The notes: a model not told the origin generated them from the sequence alone. A stretch of 8,442 bases of DNA from an uncultured Verrucomicrobia subdivision 3 bacterium (GCA_903847285.1 CAINDH010000104.1:1-8442); one strand, 5' to 3'; shown: positions 1 through 6,991, counted from the stretch's first letter. Made by a program: numbers and translations.

Positions 1-200
1 TAATCCACCGTGTCGAAATCCACGATGCCGATCTTGCCGATGCCCGCCGCGGCGAGATACATCGCGATGGGCGAGCCCAAGCCGCCGGCGCCGATGCACA
101 GCACGCTCGTGGCTTTGATCTTCTTTTGCCCGGCCAGACCGACTTCCGGCAAAATCAAATGCCGGGAGTAACGACGGATTTCTTCATTGTTCAATTGCAT
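1..200 (-). CDS. MoeB/ThiF/HesA-family E1-like adenylyltransferase, N-terminal part (cut by window edge)
   Basis: Members of this family adenylate the C-terminal glycine of a small ubiquitin-like sulfur carrier (MoaD, ThiS or similar), in molybdopterin, thiamine or cysteine biosynthesis, in the cytoplasm. The 66 visible residues start [21 protein letters not shown], the typical N-terminus. It contains the conserved RYSRHL segment (residues 10-15), the GQ(K)KI segment (24-28), the nucleotide-binding glycine loop GAGGLGSP (37-44) and the VDFD strand end (60-63) that contacts ATP ribose. The ATG at 198-200 is the natural start because it places RYSRHL at the usual distance. The C-terminal half, with the zinc cysteines, the adenylation Asp and any rhodanese domain, lies outside the window, so MoeB, ThiF and MoeZ-like forms cannot be separated. 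The gap to rhaB upstream is 132 bp and holds its own candidate promoter. Confidence 0.93.
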   Translation of the reverse strand, partial: MQLNNEEIRRYSRHLILPEVGLAGQKKIKATSVLCIGAGGLGSPIAMYLAAAGIGKIGIVDFDTVD

Positions 201-213
201 AATCGAGGCCGAC

Positions 214-241
214 AAAATAGGTCAAAAGCCGAATAATGCAA
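214..241 (-). promoter_or_regulatory. Candidate sigma70-type promoter for the MoeB/ThiF-like gene
   Basis: Read on the minus strand there is TTGCAT (236-241), a 16-bp spacer and TATTTT (214-219). Each hexamer matches the consensus at 4 of 6 positions. The -10 box ends 13 nt before the ATG, so the predicted leader would be only about 7 nt. No other comparable pair was noticed in the 132-bp gap. This is pattern matching only. Confidence 0.35.
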
Positions 242-332
242 GTCACGCCATCGGCGGGCAGCGGCTTGGCCGGGAGTGAGGTGATACTTACCGCAATCCA
301 AATGAGGACGCTTCCCGTCGACGAGCGCAGGG

Positions 333-1793
333 TCAGGCAACTAGTTTTTCAAAGCGGGCAGCGGCGGCATCCCACTCGGCGGAGTTTTGTGGCTTGAACG
401 TTTTCAACTCAAACGAATTTCGCACCACTTCGCGCGCGGCGGCGTGTGATTCAATGTGGCCGAGCGCCATCGCTTGAATGAGGATGTTGCCAAGCGCGCT
501 GCATTCCGTCGGGCCGGCCAGCACGGGAATCTTGAGCGCGTTGGCGGTGCACTGGTTGAGCGTCGTGGCCTGACTGCCGCCGCCGACGATGTGCAACTGC
601 TCAATTTTTTTGCCGGTGAGTTTTTCCAGCTTACGCAGCGTGATGCGGTAAAAGAGCGCCAGACTTTCGTAAGCGCAGCGGACATAAGCGGCGTGGCTTG
701 CCGGGACGGGCTGGCCGGTTTCTTCGCAGAACCCGGCAATTTTTTTGACCATGTCATCGGGCGCGAGAAAGCGGGCGTCATCGGGATTGATGAGCGAGAC
801 GAATGGCGGCGCTTCGGCGGCCATGGTTTCCAGCGTAGCGTAATCGTATTTCCTGCCTTCCTTGGCCCACTGACGACGGCACTCCTGCACGATCCAAAGG
901 CCGACGATGTTTTTCAGCAGGCGCACGGAATTGCCGTAGCCGATTTCGTTTGTGAAGCCGAGCGAGCGTGATTGGTCGTTAATGACAGGCTGCGGCCATT
1001 CCACGCCCATGAGCGACCAGGTCCCGGAACTCAAGTAAGCCCAGCTATTACCGCTCGCTGGAACCGCCGCCACCGCCGCGCCCGTGTCATGCGAGCACGA
1101 GGCAATGACTTCGATCTGTGGCAACCCGGTCTCCGTGGCGAGATGTTTTTTCAACGGCCCAAGCTTCGTGCCGCTGGCGCAAATCGGCGCAAACATTTCC
1201 TCGCGCAACTTGAGCGCAGAAAAAATTTTCTTGGACCAAGTGCGCGTCTGCGGATTGTAAAGCTGCGTGGTGCTGGCGTTGGAAACCTCGTTGCGCGCCA
1301 CGCCGCTGCAAAAATAATTAAAAGCATCGCCGATAAGCAGGAGCTGCTTGGCGCTGGCGAGTCGTTCCGCCGGTTCGGCGGCAAGCTGGTAAACCGTATT
1401 CAGCGCCATGAACTGGATACCGGTTTCCGCATAGACTTCCGGCCAGCGGATTTTGGCGTTCACGTTGTCCACGCCAAGCGCCGTGCGCGAATCCCGATAA
1501 TGCCACACGGGCGAGAGCATCGTGCCACGTTCGTCGTAGAGCGCGTAATCCACACCCCACGAATCGCTGCTGATGCTGGCGAGGGGTAGTTTTTTTTCAG
1601 CGGCACGTTTCAGGCCGACTTTCAATTCATTGAAAAGCCCGTCCAGATTCCAGTGCAACGCTCCGGAATTTTTCACCGGGCCGTTCGGAAAGCGGTGCAG
1701 TTCTTCGAGGGAAATTTTTCCGTTGTCGAGCGTGCCGAGCATGAGGCGACCGCTATCCGCACCAAGGTCGCAGGCAAGATAATGAGTAGGCAT
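333..1793 (-). CDS. rhaB: L-rhamnulokinase (FGGY carbohydrate kinase family)
   Basis: RhaB phosphorylates L-rhamnulose with ATP to L-rhamnulose 1-phosphate, the second step of rhamnose catabolism, in the cytoplasm. From the ATG at 1791-1793 the protein has 486 residues, close to E. coli RhaB (489). Visible motifs are the N-terminal phosphate loop DLGADSGR (9-16), SSDSWGVDYAL (sugar-binding region, about 75-85), HYRDSRT, CSHDTGAAV with the probable catalytic-base Asp at 236, SSGTWSLMG (255-263) and the C-terminal nucleotide-binding segment IVGGGSQATTLNQ followed by GPTECSALGN, which is characteristic of rhamnulokinases. The frame stays open back to a GTG at 1829. I prefer 1793 because a candidate promoter overlaps the extension and the family begins only a few residues before DLGADSGR. 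No rhaA, rhaD or rhamnose regulator is visible nearby, so the gene looks isolated from its pathway. Confidence 0.93.
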   Translation of the reverse strand: MPTHYLACDLGADSGRLMLGTLDNGKISLEELHRFPNGPVKNSGALHWNLDGLFNELKVGLKRAAEKKLPLASISSDSWGVDYALYDERGTMLSPVWHYRDSRTALGVDNVNAKIRWPEVYAETGIQFMALNTVYQLAAEPAERLASAKQLLLIGDAFNYFCSGVARNEVSNASTTQLYNPQTRTWSKKIFSALKLREEMFAPICASGTKLGPLKKHLATETGLPQIEVIASCSHDTGAAVAAVPASGNSWAYLSSGTWSLMGVEWPQPVINDQSRSLGFTNEIGYGNSVRLLKNIVGLWIVQECRRQWAKEGRKYDYATLETMAAEAPPFVSLINPDDARFLAPDDMVKKIAGFCEETGQPVPASHAAYVRCAYESLALFYRITLRKLEKLTGKKIEQLHIVGGGSQATTLNQCTANALKIPVLAGPTECSALGNILIQAMALGHIESHAAAREVVRNSFELKTFKPQNSAEWDAAAARFEKLVA

Positions 1794-1809
1794 AAAGAAT
1801 TTCGCCCGC

Positions 1810-1837
1810 ATCTTACGGCAAGCGCGCACGGAGTCAA
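1810..1837 (-). promoter_or_regulatory. Candidate sigma70-type promoter for rhaB
   Basis: Minus strand: TTGACT (1832-1837), 16-bp spacer, TAAGAT (1810-1815). It sits between the terminator of the upstream transcript and the rhaB ATG. The -10 box ends 16 nt before the ATG, which predicts a leader of about 10 nt and argues against the longer GTG start at 1829. No activator site could be identified. Confidence 0.4.
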
Positions 1838-1884
1838 AATTTCTTCCCTGAGCGACTGCGGGGCTGCGGCTGGCGGCAGCCTAG

Positions 1885-1918
1885 AAAATGAGACGGGCGC
1901 AGCCCGAAGGCTGCGCCC
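1885..1918 (-). terminator. Intrinsic terminator with UUCG tetraloop
   Basis: On the minus strand a perfect 10-bp stem (GGGCGCAGCC at 1909-1918 with GGCTGCGCCC at 1895-1904) closes a C(UUCG)G tetraloop, an exceptionally stable RNA cap. It is followed by a short U-containing stretch that includes TTTT (1885-1888). It lies 31 bp past the stop of the 66-codon reading frame on the same strand and upstream of rhaB, so it should end that transcript. The plus-strand reading has no T-run after the stem. Confidence 0.75.
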
Positions 1919-1948
1919 TGATTGCGATTCCTAGACAAACCCATTCCC

Positions 1949-2149
1949 TTAATCCCGTCTGCGGATCCCTAACGCAATCAAAAACGTTTTCTCAATCGCC
2001 CCCTCACCTGCCGTGGTGTCGGAGACGCCAGGCTGCCCTTCGGCTAGATTGTTAATCCCGCCACCTTCCACCCCTACCGATGGCTGCCGAGCCTGATAAT
2101 GGTCAACTTCGGTGCGCTGGGCGGTTGCCTCGCGTAGTTCGTTATTCAT
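1949..2149 (-). CDS. Small hypothetical protein (66 aa), uncertain
   Basis: This is an open frame from an ATG at 2147-2149 to a stop at 1949, followed by a strong intrinsic terminator on the same strand. That terminator is the best support for a real transcript here. I do not recognise the protein. It begins MNNELREATAQRTEV, is polar, has a glycine-rich middle (VEGGGINN, about 27-34) and ends with a short hydrophobic segment and a basic tail (FLIALGIRRRD). There is no signal peptide, transmembrane segment or known motif. A weak GAGG lies about 13 nt before the ATG, which is too far to be convincing. The transcript may instead be a non-coding RNA ending at the UUCG hairpin. In the remaining 2150-2297 stretch I see only the weak sigma-gene terminator. 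Confidence 0.35.
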   Translation of the reverse strand: MNNELREATAQRTEVDHYQARQPSVGVEGGGINNLAEGQPGVSDTTAGEGAIEKTFLIALGIRRRD

Positions 2150-2232
2150 GATTGAGCGTTGGCCTCAAATTACTCGTAGTTGCCCTACACTAATCCATGC
2201 GCAAAACCCGAGAAGAACGGCTCAAGAAATTT

Positions 2233-2259
2233 AAAAAAAGATTTGCCGGCGGAAAATCT
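2233..2259 (-). terminator. Probable weak intrinsic terminator after the ECF sigma gene
   Basis: Minus strand: AGATTT (2254-2259) and AAATCT (2239-2244) form a 6-bp, A/T-rich stem around a 9-nt GC-rich loop. The stem runs directly into seven T residues (2233-2239). It lies 39 bp beyond the sigma factor stop codon. The U-tract is good but the stem is weak, so termination may be partial. Confidence 0.45.
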
Positions 2260-2297
2260 GCGGATACAAGGCCGGCCAAACGCGTAGCTGACTCAAG

Positions 2298-2852
2298 TTA
2301 AGACTGCATTTCCCGGTGAAGCCAGGCGCGGGCGAAGGTCCACGAACGTTTGACGGAGGCGAGCGATGTGGCCTGCGCCTCGGCGATCTCCTCCAGGGTA
2401 AGACCAACAAAGTAGCGGAGTTTCACCAACTCGGCTTCCGGCGGATGCACGGCGGCCAGTTTTTCCAAGGCTTCGTTCACGGCGAGTAGTTGCTCATCAT
2501 CCGTGCCTTCCGTGGCGATTTCCAATGAGGCGACATCCAGATGCGTCTGGCCGCCGCCGCGGCGTCCGGCTTGTTTGCGCCGGGCATGATCCACGAGGAT
2601 ACGCCGCATGGCCTCCGCCGCCGCCCCAAAGAAATGGCTGCGGCCATGCCATTGATTTTCGGCGTCGCCCCCCAGACGCAACCACGCTTCATGCACCAGC
2701 GCCGTGGGTTGAAGCGTATGGTCCGAACGTTCGCGAGACATCTTGGCGGCCGCCAGTTGGCGCAACTCAGCATAAACGAGCTGGAAAAGTTTTTCCGCAG
2801 CGTTGGTTTCGCCAGCTTCAATGGCGTGCAACAGCACGGTGACGTCGCTCAT
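2298..2852 (-). CDS. ECF-type RNA polymerase sigma factor (Planctomycetes/Verrucomicrobia type)
   Basis: The protein directs RNA polymerase to alternative promoters. From ATG 2850-2852 it has 184 residues and starts MSDVTVLLHAIEAGE. The frame extends upstream only to non-ATG codons (TTG at 2870). Region 2 spans about residues 5-90, with the family signature DHTLQPTALVHEAWLRL (44-60) and FFGAAAEAMRRILVDHARRK (74-93). Region 4 spans about 125-180, with the helix-turn-helix LTLEEIAEAQATSLASVKRSW (151-171). The acidic DAED motif usual in ECF region 2.2 is replaced by QPTA, placing Thr50 there. This group is often encoded beside Ser/Thr kinases, as here, rather than beside an anti-sigma factor, and none is visible. 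A terminator separates it from the propeller gene upstream, so it may be transcribed separately or by read-through. No convincing promoter or ribosome site was found. Confidence 0.92.
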   Translation of the reverse strand: MSDVTVLLHAIEAGETNAAEKLFQLVYAELRQLAAAKMSRERSDHTLQPTALVHEAWLRLGGDAENQWHGRSHFFGAAAEAMRRILVDHARRKQAGRRGGGQTHLDVASLEIATEGTDDEQLLAVNEALEKLAAVHPPEAELVKLRYFVGLTLEEIAEAQATSLASVKRSWTFARAWLHREMQS

Positions 2853-2892
2853 TCGGGGTGCATGATGCAAAAAAGTTTTTTCAAAGAAAACG

Positions 2893-2928
2893 AAAAACCC
2901 CGGCGCTCGCTTCCGCGCTGCGCCGGGG
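2893..2928 (-). terminator. Intrinsic terminator between the propeller gene and the sigma gene
   Basis: Minus strand: a perfect 9-bp GC stem (CCCCGGCGC at 2920-2928 with GCGCCGGGG at 2898-2906), a 13-nt loop, then TTTTT (2893-2897) and further T-rich sequence. It starts about 30 bp after the propeller stop codon and ends about 40 bp before the sigma factor ATG. The kinase-propeller transcript should therefore end, or be strongly attenuated, before the sigma gene. Confidence 0.85.
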
Positions 2929-2958
2929 ATGAATTAGATTACCGAACTTTTTCGGCAA

Positions 2959-4209
2959 TCAAGGCTTGAAATAATACACGTTGGAATCGTCACTGCCGGC
3001 GGCGATGGCGGCGGCGTTGCCGGAGATGATCATGGGCCAGTTCATCGCGGTAGTCGCATACTTCCACTTCAGGTTGCCGGCAATATCGTAGAGGTAGAAC
3101 GTGCCGGGGGTTGGAACGCCTTGGACGATGTAGCCGTCGGCCACGGTCACAAATTGGTGGTTGGCATCAATCGAAGTGCCGTTGGGATTGTATTGCGTGG
3201 ACTGGCTCCACACCGGCGTGCTGGGCGTGCTGCTTTGATTGGAATACAGAAAAATTTTACCAGCCGTGCCCGCGTTGAAAACGGCGGAGACGCAAGCGCC
3301 GTCGTCCGAGATGGCCACGCTGCCGCAGCGGGTGCAACCTGCCTGCGTCGCCGTCCAGGCCGGAGCATTGGCGCCACCAAAAAAAGCGGACGTGTTGAAG
3401 TAAAAAGCTTTGCCGAGACTGCCTGCAGCGGCAAACCCGGATCCGTCGGCTGCCATCGCGACCCAGTGGATGGTTCCTAGTGAATTCCAAACGACCGGAG
3501 CGGACAGCACGCCGTTCTGGTTTTTCATGAGCAGAACAAACCCCTTGTAAGTGCCGGCGACAATCCATTGGCCGTCGTTGGAGATGTCCACGGAAACGAT
3601 GTCATCCCCCGGCACATTGCTGGGCGGAATAACTTGTGGCGCGGACCAGTTGCCGCCGGTGCGCTGGGAAAAGAATATCGAGTCGCCGGCCGCCACGAGC
3701 GACGAGCCGTCGCCGGAAAGCGCCACTTGGAGGAACCGCCCGTTGGGGCTGGCCACGACGGTTTTGCTGCCGGTGGCTACATTGTAGGCGTTGATAAAGC
3801 CGATGTAATTTTTCCCCCAGCCGACACTTGCAGCCCAAGTGCCATCGCGCGACAAAGCGACCGAGTGAATGCCTTCGCTGGACTGAAACTCATCTTTCCA
3901 AAGCAAATTCCCTTGGGCGTTCCACAAGTAAGTGCCGACGGTGGACACCGGCGCGGGAGCCGCGGGTGGGTTGATGGTGCCGTAGATGTGGTTGTAATTG
4001 CCGCCGACTACGAGCTTTCCGTCGCCAGAAATATCAACGGAGTTGACGAACAGGCCGATAGCTTTTTTCCAGGCGGGGGTTTTGGGTTTAGGAACCCTAG
4101 TGGTTTTGGCGGTGGTTTTCTTGGCAGCTTTGACAGTGTTTTTAAGGACCGTCTTCTTGCTCGCGTCCTGGCTGCGACCGTTTTTTTTGGCGGTGGTTTT
4201 CTTTTTCAT
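2959..4209 (-). CDS. WD40-like beta-propeller protein with lysine-rich N-terminal tail
   Basis: The exact function is unknown. Of 416 residues, the first 50 are very basic (16 Lys, 2 Arg), low in complexity and probably disordered, with KKTTAK repeated at 3-8 and 30-35, resembling histone H1-like tails. The rest is a propeller built from units of the form SVDISGDGKLVVGG. Copies lie at about 57, 116, 161, 206, 249 and 297, plus two degenerate ones near 346 and 392, spaced roughly 45-60 residues, so seven or eight blades. There is no signal peptide or membrane segment, which suggests a cytoplasmic protein. It follows the kinase gene by 62 bp with no terminator between, so the two are probably one operon. 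A partner-binding or scaffold role for the kinase is inference. An A8 run lies in codons 8-10 of the tail. Only a weak GGA precedes the ATG. Confidence 0.85.
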   Translation of the reverse strand: MKKKTTAKKNGRSQDASKKTVLKNTVKAAKKTTAKTTRVPKPKTPAWKKAIGLFVNSVDISGDGKLVVGGNYNHIYGTINPPAAPAPVSTVGTYLWNAQGNLLWKDEFQSSEGIHSVALSRDGTWAASVGWGKNYIGFINAYNVATGSKTVVASPNGRFLQVALSGDGSSLVAAGDSIFFSQRTGGNWSAPQVIPPSNVPGDDIVSVDISNDGQWIVAGTYKGFVLLMKNQNGVLSAPVVWNSLGTIHWVAMAADGSGFAAAGSLGKAFYFNTSAFFGGANAPAWTATQAGCTRCGSVAISDDGACVSAVFNAGTAGKIFLYSNQSSTPSTPVWSQSTQYNPNGTSIDANHQFVTVADGYIVQGVPTPGTFYLYDIAGNLKWKYATTAMNWPMIISGNAAAIAAGSDDSNVYYFKP

Positions 4210-4271
4210 TTTTGATTCCGTTCAGTTTGGTGGATGTTGTCGTCTAAATTTTCCCCATTGGTGATGCTGGA

Positions 4272-6731
4272 CTATTTTCCGCCGCGATGAATCGTCGGGT
4301 GTGCGCGCCAAAAGTTATCAGCCTCCAGCCGTTGCGCCTGTGCGCCGGGCAAATCCCCCGCTTGTTCCGCCACCTGCACCAGATTGGTGAACGAGGAGTC
4401 GAGCAGCGTGGCCAGAAATTCCACGGAGGGATTATCCAATAACAAGTCGCGCGCCTGCGCGGTGGAGCGGTCCGCAAAGTCGCGTGCTTCCGGCCAGCGC
4501 TTGAGTTGCGCCAGCAATTGGGATTGTTTTTGCCAGCCGTGGGTCAGGTCAATCTTGGACCACAGGTGGCTCGGGCGCAGTAATTGGGCTTCTGAATCCC
4601 GGGGACGCACGGGCGGCAAAACTTCCGGATCCATTCGCATCATCGCCTCCGCGACTGCCGCCCGCAGTTCATTGGCGACGGCGACGCGGGCCAGCGCGGC
4701 GACCGGGTCGGCGGCCTGCTCGCCGGGTTTGGGATACCACGCTAGTTGGTTGGCGAGGTCGCGGCGAAACTCGGCCGAGCGTGGATATTCAGTCACGAGT
4801 TGTTCCAGCAAGGCCAGCCGGCGTTCTGACCGCGCCATTTTTTCCGGGCTGTCCGGCAGAACGCCATCCACATCCAAGCCCAAGGCCCAGACGAGGCCGG
4901 AACGGGCAAAGGCATCCTGCGGATTTTCCCGCAGCAGTCCTTCAAAAATGGCGACGGCGCGCGGCTGATACTCCTTCACTCCGGAGGTGTCGCTCCACCA
5001 TAATTTCGAGTAGATGATGGTGTAACCCAGGTCAGCGCGAAAGGCGCGGTTCGTCGGCTGCTCTTTTACTAATTGCTCCTGGATTGCCAACGCCGAATTA
5101 TAGGCTGGGACGACGACCTGCTGGTAATCCGCGCTGACTTCTTTGGCGTTGAATCCATAACGCAGGTAAAGCCGCCCCAGCTCCGCCCGCAACGCTGCAT
5201 CCGTGGCGGGTTGTTCTAAAAAATGCTGGTAACGATCCAGCGCTGCCCGCATCAGCTTCACACGCAAGGGCTGCATGCCGGGCGCTTCCCACAGATCCTC
5301 GTCCGCAACCGTGAGCAAATCACTGACAGCGGCACGGGCCTGATCAAAATTTTCCCCGGCGCGAATTTGCGTCTCCTCCGCAAGCCGACGATGCTGTTCG
5401 GAGATGCGAAATTGGGTGTAAATGCCGATGATGCCCAGCAGCAGCGAAAGCACGACGACTGACACCATCGTAAAAATCAGCTTGTGCCGTTCCACCATTT
5501 TTTGGAACTGATACCATCGACTGGGCGGGCGGGCGATGACCGGCTCGTTGTCCAGATGTCGCTGGATGTCCGCCGCGAGGCTGGTGGCCGTGTCGTAACG
5601 CCGCGTGCGATTCTTCTCCAGACACTTCATCACAATCCAGTCCAGGTCACCGCTCAACTGGCGAATTAATTTTGGCCCCTCGACGGCGCGGCGTCTGGCC
5701 GCCGTGGTGAGATCGTCGCCAGCCAGCGTCGCCAGCCGCCGGCTGGGGCGAGCCGGTTCCGCCTCGCGAATCGTCTTGCGCATGACGTCAATACCCGACG
5801 CCATGATCTTCTTTCCGTCAAAGGGGGTGCTGCCCACGAGCAATTCATAAAGCAAGACGCCCAGCGAATAAATGTCACTGCGCGTATCAATGTCCATGCT
5901 GCTCATCTCGGCTTGCTCCGGACTCATGTAGGCCGGCGTGCCGATGAACTGAAGTAACTGCGTATAAACCGTCGCCTCCGTGAGCCGGCCTTCCGTCGCT
6001 TTGGCAATACCGAAATCAATCACCTTCGGCACCGGCACGCCGTCGTTCAACGTTACGAGGATGTTCGATGGCTTGATGTCACGGTGGATGATCCCTTTTT
6101 GATGCGCGTGCTGAATCGCTTGGCAAACTTTGATGAACAGGTCAAGACGTTCTGGCGTGCCGAGGTTGGCCTCATCGCAGTAATCCGTGATGCGAATGCC
6201 GCGCACCAGTTCCATGACGAAATAAGGCCGTCCCAAATCCGTCGCGCCCGCATCCAGCACCCGAGAGATATTCGGGTGATCCATCATCGCCAGTGCCTGC
6301 CGCTCCGCCTCGAACCGCGCGACGACCTGATTGGTGTCCATGCCCAGCTTGATGACCTTCAGCGCCACGCGACGGCGCACCGGCTTGGTCTGTTCGGCCA
6401 CATAGACCACGCCGCAACCGCCTTCGCCAATCTTCTCAAGCAATTTGTAACGCCCGATCATCTGCCCCGCTTCTGGATCCAAAGCCGCCGGTTGATTTTT
6501 TGAAAGTCTCGGCAAAAGCGAACCGGCGGGTGCATCCAGAAATTTCCCCGCCGCCTCCAGATCCGCCCGCAGCAAGGCCTCGACCGCCGCGCGCAAACCA
6601 GTATCGCCCGCGCATTCGCGCTCCAGCAACGCCGCGCGCTCGGCGGGCGCAGCCAATTGCACCGCCGCGTCAAACACGCGCTTTTCCCGCTCGTGATTTG
6701 CGCTCATGCGTTTGGTTTTTACGGCATCCAT
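4272..6731 (-). CDS. Transmembrane serine/threonine protein kinase (Hanks type) with TPR-like C-terminal half
   Basis: The 819-residue protein has four parts. An N-terminal helical region (about 10-75, AAPAERAALLEREC... LRAAVEALLRAD) is typical of this kinase group. The kinase domain (about 95-395) carries all key residues: glycine loop GEGGCG (102-107), Lys125 in VALK, Glu143 in the alpha-C helix, HRDIKPSN (216-223, catalytic Asp218), DFG (239-241) and GTPAYMSPEQ (264-273); it ends with DLDWIVMKCLEKNRTRRY (362-379). One transmembrane helix (418-438) follows a basic stretch, so the kinase faces the cytoplasm. The outer part (440-819) is helical and TPR-like, with units such as ALAIQEQLVKEQPTNRAFRADLG (547-569), and may sense or bind a partner. 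It should be an active kinase. ATG 6729-6731 is preferred because GAG lies 6 nt upstream; Met9 has no such site. It is first in the cluster with the propeller and sigma genes, and divergent from tal. Confidence 0.94.
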   Translation of the reverse strand: MDAVKTKRMSANHEREKRVFDAAVQLAAPAERAALLERECAGDTGLRAAVEALLRADLEAAGKFLDAPAGSLLPRLSKNQPAALDPEAGQMIGRYKLLEKIGEGGCGVVYVAEQTKPVRRRVALKVIKLGMDTNQVVARFEAERQALAMMDHPNISRVLDAGATDLGRPYFVMELVRGIRITDYCDEANLGTPERLDLFIKVCQAIQHAHQKGIIHRDIKPSNILVTLNDGVPVPKVIDFGIAKATEGRLTEATVYTQLLQFIGTPAYMSPEQAEMSSMDIDTRSDIYSLGVLLYELLVGSTPFDGKKIMASGIDVMRKTIREAEPARPSRRLATLAGDDLTTAARRRAVEGPKLIRQLSGDLDWIVMKCLEKNRTRRYDTATSLAADIQRHLDNEPVIARPPSRWYQFQKMVERHKLIFTMVSVVVLSLLLGIIGIYTQFRISEQHRRLAEETQIRAGENFDQARAAVSDLLTVADEDLWEAPGMQPLRVKLMRAALDRYQHFLEQPATDAALRAELGRLYLRYGFNAKEVSADYQQVVVPAYNSALAIQEQLVKEQPTNRAFRADLGYTIIYSKLWWSDTSGVKEYQPRAVAIFEGLLRENPQDAFARSGLVWALGLDVDGVLPDSPEKMARSERRLALLEQLVTEYPRSAEFRRDLANQLAWYPKPGEQAADPVAALARVAVANELRAAVAEAMMRMDPEVLPPVRPRDSEAQLLRPSHLWSKIDLTHGWQKQSQLLAQLKRWPEARDFADRSTAQARDLLLDNPSVEFLATLLDSSFTNLVQVAEQAGDLPGAQAQRLEADNFWRAHPTIHRGGK

Positions 6732-6963
6732 CTACTTCTCATGCGTAAACGAGCAGCGGCCCGGCCCAAAAAAATTGTGAAATAGTTTTCCCATGGCAGT
6801 CGCTGACGCCAGTCCGGTTTGATTTGCGGACAAAATCTGAACGTCTTTGCGCCCGGTTCAAGAAAAAAGATTGGCCGCGACCAAATCCAGCGCCCCCACC
6901 CGTCTGGTGAATCTTTCTCAAGCTAACCATGAGTTATCCGATAGCCAACCGGCCCTAAAACAA
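6732..6963. other. Divergent intergenic region between the kinase gene and tal
   Basis: Both genes are transcribed outward from this stretch, so promoters for both should lie in or next to it. A candidate for tal is at its right end. For the kinase I saw only poor hexamers. I saw no RNA gene, terminator or convincing operator. Short open frames here have no start signals and no recognisable product. Confidence 0.5.
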
Positions 6964-6991
6964 TTGCCAACCGCCGCCATCGGCGTATCGT
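6964..6991 (+). promoter_or_regulatory. Candidate sigma70-type promoter for transaldolase
   Basis: TTGCCA (6964-6969), 16-bp spacer, TATCGT (6986-6991). The same TATCGT hexamer occurs as the candidate -10 box of the tRNA-His gene. The box ends 15 nt before the tal ATG, which predicts a leader of about 9 nt. This fits the ATG at 7007 better than the in-frame GTG at 6992. Confidence 0.4.

Noticed and set aside
201..332. Terminator for rhaB
   Set aside because: The only hairpin near the stop codon has a 4-bp stem (GACG/CGTC) and no T-run.
456..1589. Two long plus-strand frames (171 and 205 codons) opposite rhaB
   Set aside because: They lie antisense within a well-supported rhamnulokinase gene, are arginine-rich and match no known family. 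They are GC-driven shadow frames.
2197..2301. 34-codon plus-strand frame for a basic peptide starting MRKTREERLKKFKKRF
   Set aside because: It has no ribosome-binding site. Its Lys codons coincide with the T7 tract and hairpin of the sigma-gene terminator, and it overlaps the sigma stop codon.
3568..4215. 215-codon plus-strand frame opposite the propeller gene
   Set aside because: It is antisense to a gene with clear repeat structure. Its glycine- and phenylalanine-rich end is the complement of the Lys-rich tail.
6776..6850. Possible operator-like inverted repeats in the kinase-tal intergenic region (TGGC...GCCA near 6793, TGAAC...GTTCA near 6838)
   Set aside because: The arms are only 4-5 bp with mismatches or long gaps, which is expected by chance in this length of DNA.
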